Part shown: positions 42,900 through 52,789 of the stretch, piece by piece
How positions within the stretch are numbered: the stretch's first letter is position 1
Layout: every line of letters begins with the position of its first letter
Assembly: GCF_014650055.1 (NCBI RefSeq)
Contig: NZ_BMUF01000020.1
Coordinates: 26,488-90,487 of the forward strand
Origin: Streptomyces malachitofuscus
GTDB lineage: Bacteria; Actinomycetota; Actinomycetes; Streptomycetales; Streptomycetaceae
Direction of reading: 5' to 3'
Length of the DNA: 64,000 nucleotides
Made by a program: the position numbers and the translations under genes
The notes under the pieces: generated by a model
What the model saw: only the letters and a program-made list of their open reading frames with translations
What the model was told of the DNA's origin: nothing
Databases searched by the model: none

Positions 42900-43880
42900 T
42901 CAGTGCGCCGCGTTCAGCCGGGCCCGCTGTTCCGCCGACAGTTCCAGGTCCACCGCGGCCAGGTTCTCCTCGAGCTGGGCCAGGGACGACACCCCGGCCA
43001 GCGGGAGGATCGGCAGTTCGTGTCCGAGCTGCCAGGCCAGGACCACCTGGTTGGGGGTCGCGCCGGTCTCCCGGGCGACCTCGTGCAGCACCGCGAGGCG
43101 GGCGGGCGTGCCCGGGTGGTCGTAGTCGTGGGGCAGCCGCCCGGGGTCGGTGTAGGCGCCCCTGAGCAGCGGTGAGTAGGCGACCAGGGTCAGTGTGGGC
43201 TCGGCGCGGAGGTAGCCGGCGTGTTCCGCTCGGGCGTGGCCGAGGCTGCCGTCGGGGAAGAGGTCGTCGGGGACGTCGGAGCGGGGCCGCAGATAGCTGT
43301 GCTGGTACTGCAGGACCTCGTAGCCGGGCAGTCCGGCCGCCGCCGCGAGCGCGCGGGCCCGCTCCACCCGCCACACGGCCTGGTTGCTCACGCCGAGCAG
43401 CCCCACGGTGCCCTCGGCGACGAGGGCGCCGAAGGCCTCGACCGTCTCCTGCTGCGGGACGGTGTGGTCGTCGATGTGCGCGTACAGCAGGTCCAGCCGC
43501 TCCAGGCCGAGCCGCTCGCGGCTGCGCTCGGACGACTCCCTGATCACCTTCGCGGACAGACCCTCGGGGTTGTCGGTGTAGCTGGTGCCGGGGGCGAGGG
43601 GCCGCGCACCGAGCTTGGTGGCGAAGACCAGTTCGTCGCCCACTCCCCGGCTGCGCCGCCAGCGGCCGAGCAGTTCCTCGCTCTGTCCGCCCTGGCCGCC
43701 GTCGGTCCAGAACGCGTAGTTGTCGGACGTGTCGATGAAGTTGCCGCCGGCCTCGGTGTAGCGGTCGAGCAGGGCGAAGGCGGTCTTCTCGTCGGTCAAC
43801 GACCCGAACAGCATCGCGCCGAGCGCGAGCACGCTCACCCGGCGGCTGTGCGGACCGGTGCCGATGGTGCGGTACTTCAT
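42900..43880 (-). CDS. Aldo/keto reductase
   Basis: 326 aa TIM barrel. Start MKYRTIGTG at ATG 43880 with GGAGGG; longer in-frame starts lack an RBS. Tetrad residues visible in FIDTSDNYAF (Asp, Tyr), FATKLGARP (Lys) and LLYAHIDDH (His). NADPH-dependent carbonyl reduction of an unknown substrate. Confidence 0.9.
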   Translation of the reverse strand: MKYRTIGTGPHSRRVSVLALGAMLFGSLTDEKTAFALLDRYTEAGGNFIDTSDNYAFWTDGGQGGQSEELLGRWRRSRGVGDELVFATKLGARPLAPGTSYTDNPEGLSAKVIRESSERSRERLGLERLDLLYAHIDDHTVPQQETVEAFGALVAEGTVGLLGVSNQAVWRVERARALAAAAGLPGYEVLQYQHSYLRPRSDVPDDLFPDGSLGHARAEHAGYLRAEPTLTLVAYSPLLRGAYTDPGRLPHDYDHPGTPARLAVLHEVARETGATPNQVVLAWQLGHELPILPLAGVSSLAQLEENLAAVDLELSAEQRARLNAAH

Positions 43881-44037
43881 GGCGGATCCCTCCGTTCGGC
43901 ACCCCGTCGTCGGGGCACGGCACGGGAGTCTTCCTGCTGGAGCGCGCTCCAAGTCAAGCGAGCACCCACGGCACCGGGGGAACCTGTTCGGCCTCGCCCT
44001 TCGTCCTGATCGACGGGACGAGTGAACAAGGAGCCGT

Positions 44038-44976
44038 GTGGAGCGCTACTGGGGGTGGGAGCGGGGAAGAGTGCTCGCCGTGTGCGCGGTGCTGGCGGCG
44101 GGGCTGCTGGTGTTCCACGGGGCGGTGCCCAACTGGCCCGGCCGGCTGGGCAGTCTGCTGGAGGCGTTCCTGCCGTGGCTCGGTCTGGTGGCCGTCCCGC
44201 TGTTCGGGCTGGCCCTGCTGCGCCGCTCGGCCGTCGCGCTGCTGGCCCTGCTGCTGCCCGTGGCGGCCTGGACCCAGCTGTTCGGCGGGCTGCTGCTGCC
44301 CGGGGCCGCGTCCGGCCCGCACGGCCTGCTGGTGGTGCAGCACAACGTCAGTGACGAGAACACCGACCCGGCGGGCACGGCCCGGGCCCTGGCCGGCGCC
44401 GGGCCCGACCTCATCGCGCTGCAGGAGCTGGTACCTGCGGCCCTGTCGGTCTATCGGAGGACGCTCGCCGCCGACTACCCCTACCACGCGGTCCGGGGCA
44501 CCGTCGGGCTGTGGTCGAAGCATCCGCTCACCGGGGTCCGCCCGCTGGACATCAAGCCCGCGGACATCACGGAGCCCTGGAACCGCGGGCTGCGGACCGT
44601 GGTCCACACCCCTTACGGCGAGATCGCGGCGTACGTCGCCCATCTGCCCTCGATCCGGGTCGGCGCGGGCGGTCTGGCGTCCGCCCGGCGCGACGAGAGC
44701 GCCGGCCTCCTGGGCCGGGCCGTGGCCGCCGAGCGGCTGGAACGGGTGGTCCTGATGGGCGACCTCAACGGTACGGCCGACGACCGCGGGCTGGCCCCGC
44801 TGACCTCACGGATGGACGTGGCGCGGCGGGGCTTCGCCTTCAGTTACCCCGCCGCCCTGCCGGTGGCCCGGATCGACCAGGTCATGGCCCGCTCGGCACG
44901 CGTCGACCACGTTCGTGTCCTGCCCGCCACCGGCAGCGACCATCTGCCGGTGGCGGCCCGCGTCACTCTGCGCTGA
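44038..44976 (+). CDS. Membrane-anchored endonuclease/exonuclease/phosphatase (EEP) family protein
   Basis: 312 aa. Three N-terminal hydrophobic helices (about 10-85), then the EEP domain facing outward: LLVVQHNVSDEN, LIALQELVP (metal Glu), MGDLNGTADD and ATGSDHLPVAARV (catalytic Asp-His). Members hydrolyse phosphodiesters or lipid phosphates. GTG 44038 (or 44036) after AAGGAG. Convergent overlap of 14 bp with the NUDIX gene. Confidence 0.88.
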   Translation: MERYWGWERGRVLAVCAVLAAGLLVFHGAVPNWPGRLGSLLEAFLPWLGLVAVPLFGLALLRRSAVALLALLLPVAAWTQLFGGLLLPGAASGPHGLLVVQHNVSDENTDPAGTARALAGAGPDLIALQELVPAALSVYRRTLAADYPYHAVRGTVGLWSKHPLTGVRPLDIKPADITEPWNRGLRTVVHTPYGEIAAYVAHLPSIRVGAGGLASARRDESAGLLGRAVAAERLERVVLMGDLNGTADDRGLAPLTSRMDVARRGFAFSYPAALPVARIDQVMARSARVDHVRVLPATGSDHLPVAARVTLR

Positions 44977-45637
44977 CCCCGGCGAACGGGCCCTCCAGGG
45001 CGGCCCACTGCAGGAGCATGATGGTCTTGGCGTCGTTGATCTCGCCGGTACGGATCATGCGCAGCGCCCGGCGGAAGGGCAGCTCGAGGATCTCGATGTC
45101 CTCGCCCTCCTCACCGAGTCCCCCGCCCTCGTGGGTGCGGGTGGAGGGGCCGTAGGCGGCGGCGTAGAAGCTGACGCGCTCGGTGACCGAGCCGGGGCTC
45201 ATGTAGACGTCGAAGACGTGTTGGACGGGGCCGATGGTGTGGCCGGTCTCCTCCACCACCTCGCGGCGCACGGCGACCTCGGGGTGCTCGTCCTCGTCGT
45301 CCAGCAGGCCGCCGGGTGTCTCGATCAGCATGCCGTCGGGGTGGCCGTTGACATACACCGGGAAGCGGAACTGGCGGGTGAGCAGCACGGTTTCGCGTCC
45401 GGCGTCGTAGAGGAGCATGGTGGCGCCGTTGCCGCGGTCGTGCGTCTCCCGCTCCTGGGTGCTCCAAGTGCCGTCGGCGTGCTGGAAGTCGAAGCTCGTG
45501 GTGCGCTCGACGTACCAGTGGCTGGACAGCAGTGTCACGTCCCGGACCTTCACGCGCGGGTTGCCGGTGAGGTCACGGCCGGTCCGGTCGAGTCCGGTGC
45601 GGCCCCGGCGGTCCGGGGTGTCGATGCCGGCGGTCAT
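44963..45637 (-). CDS. NUDIX hydrolase (ADP-sugar/GDP-mannose pyrophosphatase-like)
   Basis: 224 aa from ATG 45637. Nudix box ETPGGLLDDEDEHPEVAVRR then EVVEETG, with one extra residue in its first spacer; the N-terminal strands and MLIETPGGLLD resemble NudK/ADP-ribose pyrophosphatases. Hydrolyses a nucleoside-diphosphate-linked compound. Reads away from tRNA-Pro copy 2. Confidence 0.88.
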   Translation of the reverse strand: MTAGIDTPDRRGRTGLDRTGRDLTGNPRVKVRDVTLLSSHWYVERTTSFDFQHADGTWSTQERETHDRGNGATMLLYDAGRETVLLTRQFRFPVYVNGHPDGMLIETPGGLLDDEDEHPEVAVRREVVEETGHTIGPVQHVFDVYMSPGSVTERVSFYAAAYGPSTRTHEGGGLGEEGEDIEILELPFRRALRMIRTGEINDAKTIMLLQWAALEGPFAGVSAE

Positions 45638-45725
45638 CGGCGGTCCGAACGATGGGCGGGCGGGTGCACAGTGTTCATGCCCGCTTCTATCACGACCGGG
45701 CCCGGAGCCCGAACGCAACGTGAAA

Positions 45726-45753
45726 GGCCGCATCGGAAACATCCGATACGGCC
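45726..45753 (-). terminator. Terminator of tRNA-Pro copy 2
   Basis: Stem GGCCG(c)ATCGGA / TCCGAT(a)CGGCC with one mismatch and an AACA loop, 22 bases past the tRNA 3' end. Confidence 0.75.
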
Positions 45754-45775
45754 CGGCGACCTGCTGTGTCGCAAG

Positions 45776-45849
<74 letters not shown>

Positions 45850-45890
45850 GTGCGCTCACGTGCGGTGAACCGCGTGATCGCGCGGACAGT

Positions 45891-45920
45891 ACTTTACCCC
45901 ACACCCCGGGCCGCGCCGAA
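45891..45920 (-). promoter_or_regulatory. Promoter of tRNA-Pro copy 2
   Basis: Minus strand TTCGGC (45920-45915), 18-bp spacer, TAAAGT (45896-45891), same layout and distance as copy 1. Confidence 0.55.
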
Positions 45921-45948
45921 GCGGGCCCGGACTTGGGACAATCGGCGT

Positions 45949-46473
45949 ATGGGCAGCACGGACAGCACCTCCGCGGGCCGGACAGCCGCCGCGCGGGACC
46001 GGGACGACGAGGGGCGGGCGCGCAACGCGCGACCCCGGGACGGGCTCGGGCGGCCCCTCCCGTACGGCGCGGAAGGGGTGCCCCGGCAGCCCGAGGGCGT
46101 CGTGCGGCGGCCGGAGGAGAGCGTGGCGGAGGCGCAGCGGCTGCTGGACGAGGGCAAGCCGTTCCACGCCCACGAGGTCTTCGAGGACGCCTGGAAGTCG
46201 GGGCCGGAGGAGGAACGGGAGCTGTGGCGGGGGCTGGCGCAGCTCGCCGTGGGGCTCACCCATGCCGCGCGGGGGAACACCACCGGCGGGGCGCGGCTGC
46301 TGCGGCGCGGGGCCGGTGCGGCGGAGGAGTGGGCCGCGGGGGCGGACCCTCGCCCGCACGGGATCGATCTTCCCGGTGTGATCGCCTGGGCCCGGGAGCT
46401 GGCGACGGAGGTGGAGGGGGGCGTCCCGGTGGATGCCGGGGCGCGGGCACCCCGGCTGCGGGGCGGCATCTGA
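45949..46473 (+). CDS. DUF309-family protein
   Basis: 174 aa. Charged, low-complexity first ~55 residues, then the DUF309 helix pair: PFHAHEVFEDAWKSGPEEERELWRGL and LAQLAVGLTHAARGN, with the H-x2-E/E-x2-W signature. Function unknown. ATG 45949 has no SD; GACAAT lies seven bases upstream, so it may be leaderless. Confidence 0.82.
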   Translation: MGSTDSTSAGRTAAARDRDDEGRARNARPRDGLGRPLPYGAEGVPRQPEGVVRRPEESVAEAQRLLDEGKPFHAHEVFEDAWKSGPEEERELWRGLAQLAVGLTHAARGNTTGGARLLRRGAGAAEEWAAGADPRPHGIDLPGVIAWARELATEVEGGVPVDAGARAPRLRGGI

Positions 46474-46528
46474 CGGAGGGACCGGGTGCGGTGTACGCGC
46501 CGTGAGTGCCGTGCGGCAGACTCGGGGC

Positions 46529-47302
46529 GTGCGAGAGATTCATGTCATCGGTATCGGCGCGGGCGACCCCGACCAGCTGACCCTGCAGGCGGTCAAGGCG
46601 CTGCGGAGCACGGACGTGTTCTTCATCCTGGACAAGGGAGAGGCCAAGGCGGACCTCACCCGGCTGCGCCGGGACATGCTGGACGCACATCTGCCGGAGG
46701 GCGGCTACCGCGTCGTCGAGGCGCGTGACCCGGAGCGGGACCGGACGGCCGGCGGGTCCGCCTACTCCCCCGCGGTCGGGGACTGGCGCAGCGCCCGCGC
46801 GGACATCTACGAGCAGCTGATCGCGCGGGAGCTGGCGGAGGACGAGACGGGCGCCTTCCTGGTGTGGGGGGACCCGTCGCTGTACGACAGCACGCTCGGC
46901 ATCCTGGAGGAGGTCCTGGAGCGCGGGACCGTGTCCTTCGTGTACGACGTCGTGCCGGGCATCAGCAGTGTGTCGGCGCTGGTGGCCCGGCACCGGACGG
47001 GGCTCAACCGGGTCGCGCGCCCGGTCCAGATCACCACGGGGCGGCGGCTCGCCGAGGGGTTCCCGGAGGGGGTGGACGACGTGGTGGTGATGCTGGACGC
47101 GCACCAGACCTTCCGTGCGTACACCGGCCAGGACGTCGACATCTACTGGGGCGCCTATATCGGCACGCCGGACGAGATCCTCGTCTCCGGTCCCCTCGAC
47201 GAGGCGGCGCCGCGTATCGAGCGGCTGCGCGCGGAGGCGCGGGAGCGCAAGGGCTGGATCATGGACACGTATCTGCTGCGGCGCAGGGCGGTCGGGGACT
47301 GA
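46529..47302 (+). CDS. cobF: Precorrin-6A synthase (deacetylating)
   Basis: 257 aa from GTG 46529 (VREIHVIGIGAGDPDQLTLQ), the usual start context; GTG 46502 would add nine residues. SAM-dependent precorrin methylase fold with the GAGDP loop, FLVWGDPSLYDST and DVVPGISSVSALVA. Methylates C1 with ring contraction in aerobic cobalamin synthesis. The rest of the cob genes are not here except convergent cobK. Confidence 0.92.
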   Translation: MREIHVIGIGAGDPDQLTLQAVKALRSTDVFFILDKGEAKADLTRLRRDMLDAHLPEGGYRVVEARDPERDRTAGGSAYSPAVGDWRSARADIYEQLIARELAEDETGAFLVWGDPSLYDSTLGILEEVLERGTVSFVYDVVPGISSVSALVARHRTGLNRVARPVQITTGRRLAEGFPEGVDDVVVMLDAHQTFRAYTGQDVDIYWGAYIGTPDEILVSGPLDEAAPRIERLRAEARERKGWIMDTYLLRRRAVGD

Positions 47303-47359
47303 GCCCTGGGGCGCGCGCCGCGCTTCCCCGCGCCGCTGGGGGCAGGCCGTCGTCCCAGC

Positions 47360-48109
47360 TCAAGGGCGGGCGAGGGCGTCCAGCGTGCGCAAAGCTGTCG
47401 GGACGTCGTCGACCGGTGTGACGCCGGGCGGCAGGGGTGGGCGCTGTACGACGACGACCGGGAGGGCGAGGGCGCGGGCCGCGGTGAGTTTGGCGGAGGT
47501 GGCCGCGCCGCCGCTGTCCTTCGTCACCAGCACGTCGATACGGTGCTCGCGGAGCAGTGCCGTCTCGTCGGCGACGGTGAAGGGGCCGCGGGCCAGCAGG
47601 ATGCGCGTATGGGCCGGCACGGGCGGCTCGGGGGGCTCCACCGACCGGACGACGAAGCGCAGTTCCGTCAGATGGGCGAAGGCCGCGAGGCCCAGTCGGC
47701 CGGTGGTGAGGAACACCCGTGGTCCGAGCCGGGGCAGCAGGCCCGCCGCCGCCTCCAGTGAGGGGACCGGGTGCCAGCGGTCCCCGGGGCCCGGCCGCCA
47801 GCCGGGGCGGCGCAGCACCACCAGGGGTACCCCGGTGGCCGTCGCCGCCCGTGCCGCGTTCGCCGTGATCGTATCGGCGAACGGATGCGTCGCGTCGACC
47901 ACGGCGTCCACGCGCTGCTCGCGCAGCCAGGCGGCGAGTCCCTCCGCCCCGCCGAAGCCGCCCACCCGCACCTCGCCGGCGACGGGCCCGGGGCGGCTCA
48001 CCCGTCCGGCGAGCGAGGTGGTCACCCGGGTTCCGTGCCGGGCGGTGAGTGCGGCGGCCAGTTCGCGTGCCTCGGTGGTGCCGCCGAGGAGCAGGACGTG
48101 CGGGGGCAT
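47360..48109 (-). CDS. cobK: Precorrin-6A reductase
   Basis: 249 aa. Starts with the CobK motif VLLLGGTTEARELAAAL, then VDATHPFADTITANAARA and the C-terminal VLVTKDSGGAATSAKLTAA. NADPH-dependent step directly after CobF. ATG 48109 chosen by homology of the start; ATG 48172 gives a 21-residue extension. Between the two convergent genes (47303-47359) lies imperfect GC-rich dyad symmetry with TTCCCCGCGCC, recalling the dispersed element. Confidence 0.92.
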   Translation of the reverse strand: MPPHVLLLGGTTEARELAAALTARHGTRVTTSLAGRVSRPGPVAGEVRVGGFGGAEGLAAWLREQRVDAVVDATHPFADTITANAARAATATGVPLVVLRRPGWRPGPGDRWHPVPSLEAAAGLLPRLGPRVFLTTGRLGLAAFAHLTELRFVVRSVEPPEPPVPAHTRILLARGPFTVADETALLREHRIDVLVTKDSGGAATSAKLTAARALALPVVVVQRPPLPPGVTPVDDVPTALRTLDALARP

Positions 48110-48229
48110 GGCGCCGAGGGTACGGGGATCGGGCACGGCGTCCGCACCGGTCCCCGCGTCGATGATCGTCATCCGGCCGCACGCATGTGCGCACACGCCC
48201 TACGATGACGCCGGGCGACTGGAGGAGTC

Positions 48230-49651
48230 ATGGCCGTGAACTGGAGCGAGCGGGGCTACCACGCCCAGCGTTGGGCGGCGCGGGGGGCGCTGGCCGCCGC
48301 CGTGCTCGCGGTGGCGGCTCCCCTCGCCTACGGCGGGGTGCGCGGTCTGGTGCTGCTGGCGTGCGGGGTCGCGGGACTCGCGCTCAGCGCGGCCGCCGTG
48401 TGGTGGACGCTCACCCGGCGGGGTCCGGTGCGGTGGGTGTCCGCGTTGATCGCCGTGTGCGTGCCGGCCGGTCTGCTCGCCCTCTTCGCGGTGACCCTGT
48501 TCTGGGGTCTGCTGATGTCGCTGGTCTTCTGGGGCCTCGCGGTGTGGAGCGGGCGGTTCGCGTTGCGCGGCACGGGCAGCGGGCAGGCCGTGCGGGAGCG
48601 GCGGCTGCCGCCGCCCCGGAAGCCGGTGCTGATCATGAACCCCCGTTCGGGCGGCGGCAAGGTCGGCCGGTTCCGGCTGCGGGAGAAGGCCGAGCGACTG
48701 GGCGCCCGGGTGGTGCTGCTCGAACCCGGCAAGCAGCACGACGTCACCGAGCTGGCCCGGGCCGCCGTCGCGGACGGCGCGGATCTGCTCGGCGCCGCGG
48801 GCGGCGACGGTACACAGGCGCTGGTCGCCGCCGTGGCCGCCGAGCACGACATCCCGTTCCTCGTCATCAGCGCCGGGACCCGCAACCACTTCGCCCTCGA
48901 CCTCGGCCTCGACCGGGGGGACCCGGCCGCCTGTCTCGACGCGCTCACGGACGGCGTGGAACTCCGCGTCGACCTGGGGTTCGCCGGTGATCAGCCGTTC
49001 GTGAACAACGCCTCGTTCGGCGCGTACGCCGCGATCGTGCAGAGCCCCGCCTATCGCGACGACAAGATCGGCACGAGCCTGGAGATGCTGCCGGACCTGC
49101 TCACCGGTCAGCAAGGGCCCCGGCTGGTCGCCCGGGCCGGGGACACGACGCTCACCGCTCCGCAGGCCGTGCTGGTCAGCAACAACCCGTATCGCACCGG
49201 AGACCCCTTCGGGCTCGGCCGGCGCGAACGGCTCGACTCCGCCGTGCTCGGCGTGCTCGGGGTCAAGCTGGAGGGCGCCATCAGCGCCGCCGCGCTGCTG
49301 CTGAATCCGGAGCCGAGCGGGCTGACCGTCCTGACCGCCCCCGAGGTCGTCATCGAGGCGGACCGCGAGGAGATCGAGGCCGGTGTCGACGGGGAGGCCA
49401 TGGTGCTGCCGGCCCCGGTGCGCTGCCGTATCGCGCCGGGCGCACTGCGTGTCCGTGTCCCGCGCAAGCGGCCCGGTGTCACGTCGGCCCCGCCCCGGCT
49501 GGACTGGCGGCGGCTGCGGAAGCTGGCGGCGACGGTCGGCCGTACCGCCGCGCCGAGCCGGCTGCACCGGCCGCACGCGGCACCGCACGACGTCGGCGCA
49601 GGCCCGGGCGACCGGAACGAGTCGGCGGGGTCCTCCTCAGCGCACCAGTAG
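48230..49651 (+). CDS. Diacylglycerol/lipid kinase-family protein with membrane domain
   Basis: 473 aa. Four hydrophobic helices in the first ~115 residues, then a DAGK catalytic domain: VLIMNPRSGGGKVGRF, AAGGDGTQALVA (ATP-binding glycine loop), GTRNHFALDLGLDRGD and a C-terminal beta domain with EEIEAGVDGEAM. Phosphorylates diacylglycerol or a related lipid at the membrane. ATG 48230 after GGAGGAG. The ~55-residue Arg/His-rich tail is not conserved. Its 3' end overlaps the TauE gene by 15 bp. Confidence 0.9.
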   Translation: MAVNWSERGYHAQRWAARGALAAAVLAVAAPLAYGGVRGLVLLACGVAGLALSAAAVWWTLTRRGPVRWVSALIAVCVPAGLLALFAVTLFWGLLMSLVFWGLAVWSGRFALRGTGSGQAVRERRLPPPRKPVLIMNPRSGGGKVGRFRLREKAERLGARVVLLEPGKQHDVTELARAAVADGADLLGAAGGDGTQALVAAVAAEHDIPFLVISAGTRNHFALDLGLDRGDPAACLDALTDGVELRVDLGFAGDQPFVNNASFGAYAAIVQSPAYRDDKIGTSLEMLPDLLTGQQGPRLVARAGDTTLTAPQAVLVSNNPYRTGDPFGLGRRERLDSAVLGVLGVKLEGAISAAALLLNPEPSGLTVLTAPEVVIEADREEIEAGVDGEAMVLPAPVRCRIAPGALRVRVPRKRPGVTSAPPRLDWRRLRKLAATVGRTAAPSRLHRPHAAPHDVGAGPGDRNESAGSSSAHQ

Positions 49652-50410
49652 CTGCAGGCCGCCGACCACGGTCGCCGCGATCACCAGCTGCTCGAAGAGC
49701 CGCTGGTTGATCCGGTTCACGGCCCACCTGCCGAGGAGCGCGCCCGGCACCACGAACAGCACGAGCGCGGCGTCGAGCAGCAGCGAGTCGGCGTCGATGA
49801 GCCCGAGACCGGCGCTGAAGGGCAGCTTGGAGGTGTTGACGATCAGGAAGAAGAACGCGGACGTGCCCAGGAAGCCCAGCTTCCGGAAGCCCGCGGAGAG
49901 CAGGTACATCGACATCACCGGGCCGCCCGCGTTGGCGACCATGGTGGTGAAGCCGCCGAGGACACCGTAGGAGCGCGCCTTGGCGCGGCCCGCGCGAGTG
50001 GTGACCCGGCCGGGTTCCTCCTCGGCGTCGGCCCGGCGCCGCCGCCACACCGTCACTCCTGCCATCAGCAGCAGGATCGCTCCGATCGAGGTCCGTACGA
50101 CGCCGTCGTCGGCCCACATCAGGAACACGGTGCCGACGACGACGCCGGCCGCGACCGCGGGGAACAGCCGCCACAGCGTCGGCCAGTGGGCGTGCCGGCG
50201 GTAGGTGAGGACGGCGAGTACGTCTCCGGCGATCAGGATGGGCAGCAGCACGCCGGTGGAGGCGCGGGCGGGCAGCACGGCGGCGAAGATGGCGAGGCTG
50301 ACCGTGTTGGCCCCGCTGACGGCGGTCTTGGAGAAGCCGACGAGCAGGGCGGCGAAGGCGAGCGCGGCGAATTCCCAGCCGGTGAGGTGCCAGAGCGTCA
50401 TGGTGTTCAT
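49637..50410 (-). CDS. TauE/SafE-family membrane transporter
   Basis: 257 aa, about eight helices in two halves joined by a basic loop (VWRRRRADAEEE). Family signature near the start LLVGFSKTAVSGANTVSLAIFA and repeated as GGFTTMVANAGGPVMSMYLL. Exports sulfite or organosulfonates, or anions; substrate unknown. ATG 50410; ATG 50401 is alternative. Confidence 0.88.
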   Translation of the reverse strand: MNTMTLWHLTGWEFAALAFAALLVGFSKTAVSGANTVSLAIFAAVLPARASTGVLLPILIAGDVLAVLTYRRHAHWPTLWRLFPAVAAGVVVGTVFLMWADDGVVRTSIGAILLLMAGVTVWRRRRADAEEEPGRVTTRAGRAKARSYGVLGGFTTMVANAGGPVMSMYLLSAGFRKLGFLGTSAFFFLIVNTSKLPFSAGLGLIDADSLLLDAALVLFVVPGALLGRWAVNRINQRLFEQLVIAATVVGGLQLLVR

Positions 50411-50485
50411 TGCGGGGACCGATGCTATGTGCAAGCAACGGAGGCCCGTAAGGACCGTCTCGCCTGATGACTCCCGGGACGGTGG

Positions 50486-51673
<1,188 letters not shown>

Positions 51674-51733
51674 GACTGGACTCCTGACCCGACGCCGGTG
51701 ACCGTAGCGTGACCGGCGGCTCTCTCAATTCTT

Positions 51734-51750
51734 AATTAGCACCGCTAGTT
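51734..51750. promoter_or_regulatory. Palindromic AT-rich operator candidate upstream of the thiolase gene
   Basis: AATTAGC-ACC-GCTAGTT, arms matching at 6 of 7 positions, in a short AT-rich patch (51721-51763). The size and symmetry suit a TetR-family repressor of acyl-CoA degradation. No tetR gene lies next to it in the window. Confidence 0.45.
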
Positions 51751-51929
51751 TTGCACTATAGGCCGCCGGACGGCCCTCTGGGAAGATCCCGCGGGCCCCG
51801 GTCCGTCCGCCCCCCCCGGCACCCGGGCCGGGTTTGTGCCGTTCGGGCACGGGCACCCGCGCGTTCATGGAGGAGCCGCGGAGCACACGCGGCACCCATG
51901 GACGAAGCGAGAAGGAGGAACGGTTCTTC

Positions 51930-52412
51930 ATGACCGTCGTGAGGAGCACCCTGCCCGACGAGGCACGCCGGGTTTCCTGCGAGGCCCTTCAGGACACCCT
52001 GGTGGATCTGCTCGGACTGTCACTGATCGGGAAGCAGGCCCACTGGAACGTCGTGGGTCCGCGGTTCCGCTCGGTCCACCTCCAGCTGGACGAGGTGGTC
52101 TCGGTCGCGCGCACCCAGGCCGACACGGTGGCGGAGCGGGCCGCGGCGCTCGGTGTGCCGCCGGACGGCCGCCCGGAGACGATCGCCAAGGTCTTCTCGC
52201 TGCCGGCTCCCAAGGAGGGCTGGCTGCGCGACTCGGAGGCCGTCGAGGTGATGACGCAGGCTCTGGGCTCGGCGGTGACGCGACTGCGCGAGCGCATCGA
52301 CGCCACCGAGAAGGCGGACCTGGTCACCCAGGACCTGCTGATCTCGATCACCGCGGAGCTGGAGAAGCAGCGCTGGATGTTCGAGGCGGAGAACGTCCCC
52401 GGCGACTCCTGA
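51930..52412 (+). CDS. dps: Dps-family DNA-binding/ferroxidase protein
   Basis: 160 aa ferritin fold. Ferroxidase-site residues in LIGKQAHWNVVGPRFRSVHLQLDEVVSVAR are spread over positions 31-60 (His, His, Asp, Glu). ATG 51930 with AAGGAGG 12 bases upstream; an in-frame earlier GTG gives a poorly conserved extension. Binds iron and peroxide and protects DNA. Followed by DUF3140 and an HhH DNA-repair-like gene, suggesting a stress unit. Confidence 0.92.
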   Translation: MTVVRSTLPDEARRVSCEALQDTLVDLLGLSLIGKQAHWNVVGPRFRSVHLQLDEVVSVARTQADTVAERAAALGVPPDGRPETIAKVFSLPAPKEGWLRDSEAVEVMTQALGSAVTRLRERIDATEKADLVTQDLLISITAELEKQRWMFEAENVPGDS

Positions 52413-52451
52413 CCGCCGCGGCACCCTGAAAGACACGGATGTGAGGGGCAC

Positions 52452-52787
52452 ATGATGAGCGACGCCCTCGAAATGGACGCGCTGTGGGAGGACTTCCACC
52501 GCGTGGTGAACATGACCTCGGCGGAACTGGCGGCCTGGCTGCGGGTGAGCGACGCCGACGAGACGACGGAGCCGCTGCCCGACCAGGCGGGCTCCGAGAC
52601 CGGGCAGCACGTCCTCGCCATCCTGCAGAAGCGCCGCACCGACCTCACCGAGGACGACCTGCGGGTGATGGAGGAAGTGGTGGACACCGTGACCGCCCAG
52701 ACCGACCCGGAGAACGAGCCGGTGGCCGAGGACACTCCCCGTCGCCACCGTCTGATGACGCTCGGCCACGATCCGCTCAAGGCCTGA
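52452..52787 (+). CDS. DUF3140 protein
   Basis: 111 aa, acidic. The family core is visible: LWEDFHRVVNMTSAELAAWL near the start and HRLMTLGHDPLK at the end. Function unknown; the family is common in actinobacteria. 39 bp after dps and two bases before the next gene. Confidence 0.85.
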   Translation: MMSDALEMDALWEDFHRVVNMTSAELAAWLRVSDADETTEPLPDQAGSETGQHVLAILQKRRTDLTEDDLRVMEEVVDTVTAQTDPENEPVAEDTPRRHRLMTLGHDPLKA

Positions 52788-52789
52788 CC

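Noticed and set aside
46474..46528. Cobalamin riboswitch before cobF
   Set aside because: The gap to the upstream gene is only about 55 bp and no B12-box-like sequence is visible.
51807..51820. Run of C as a second artefact
   Set aside because: Only eight or so C, within normal range for this GC content.
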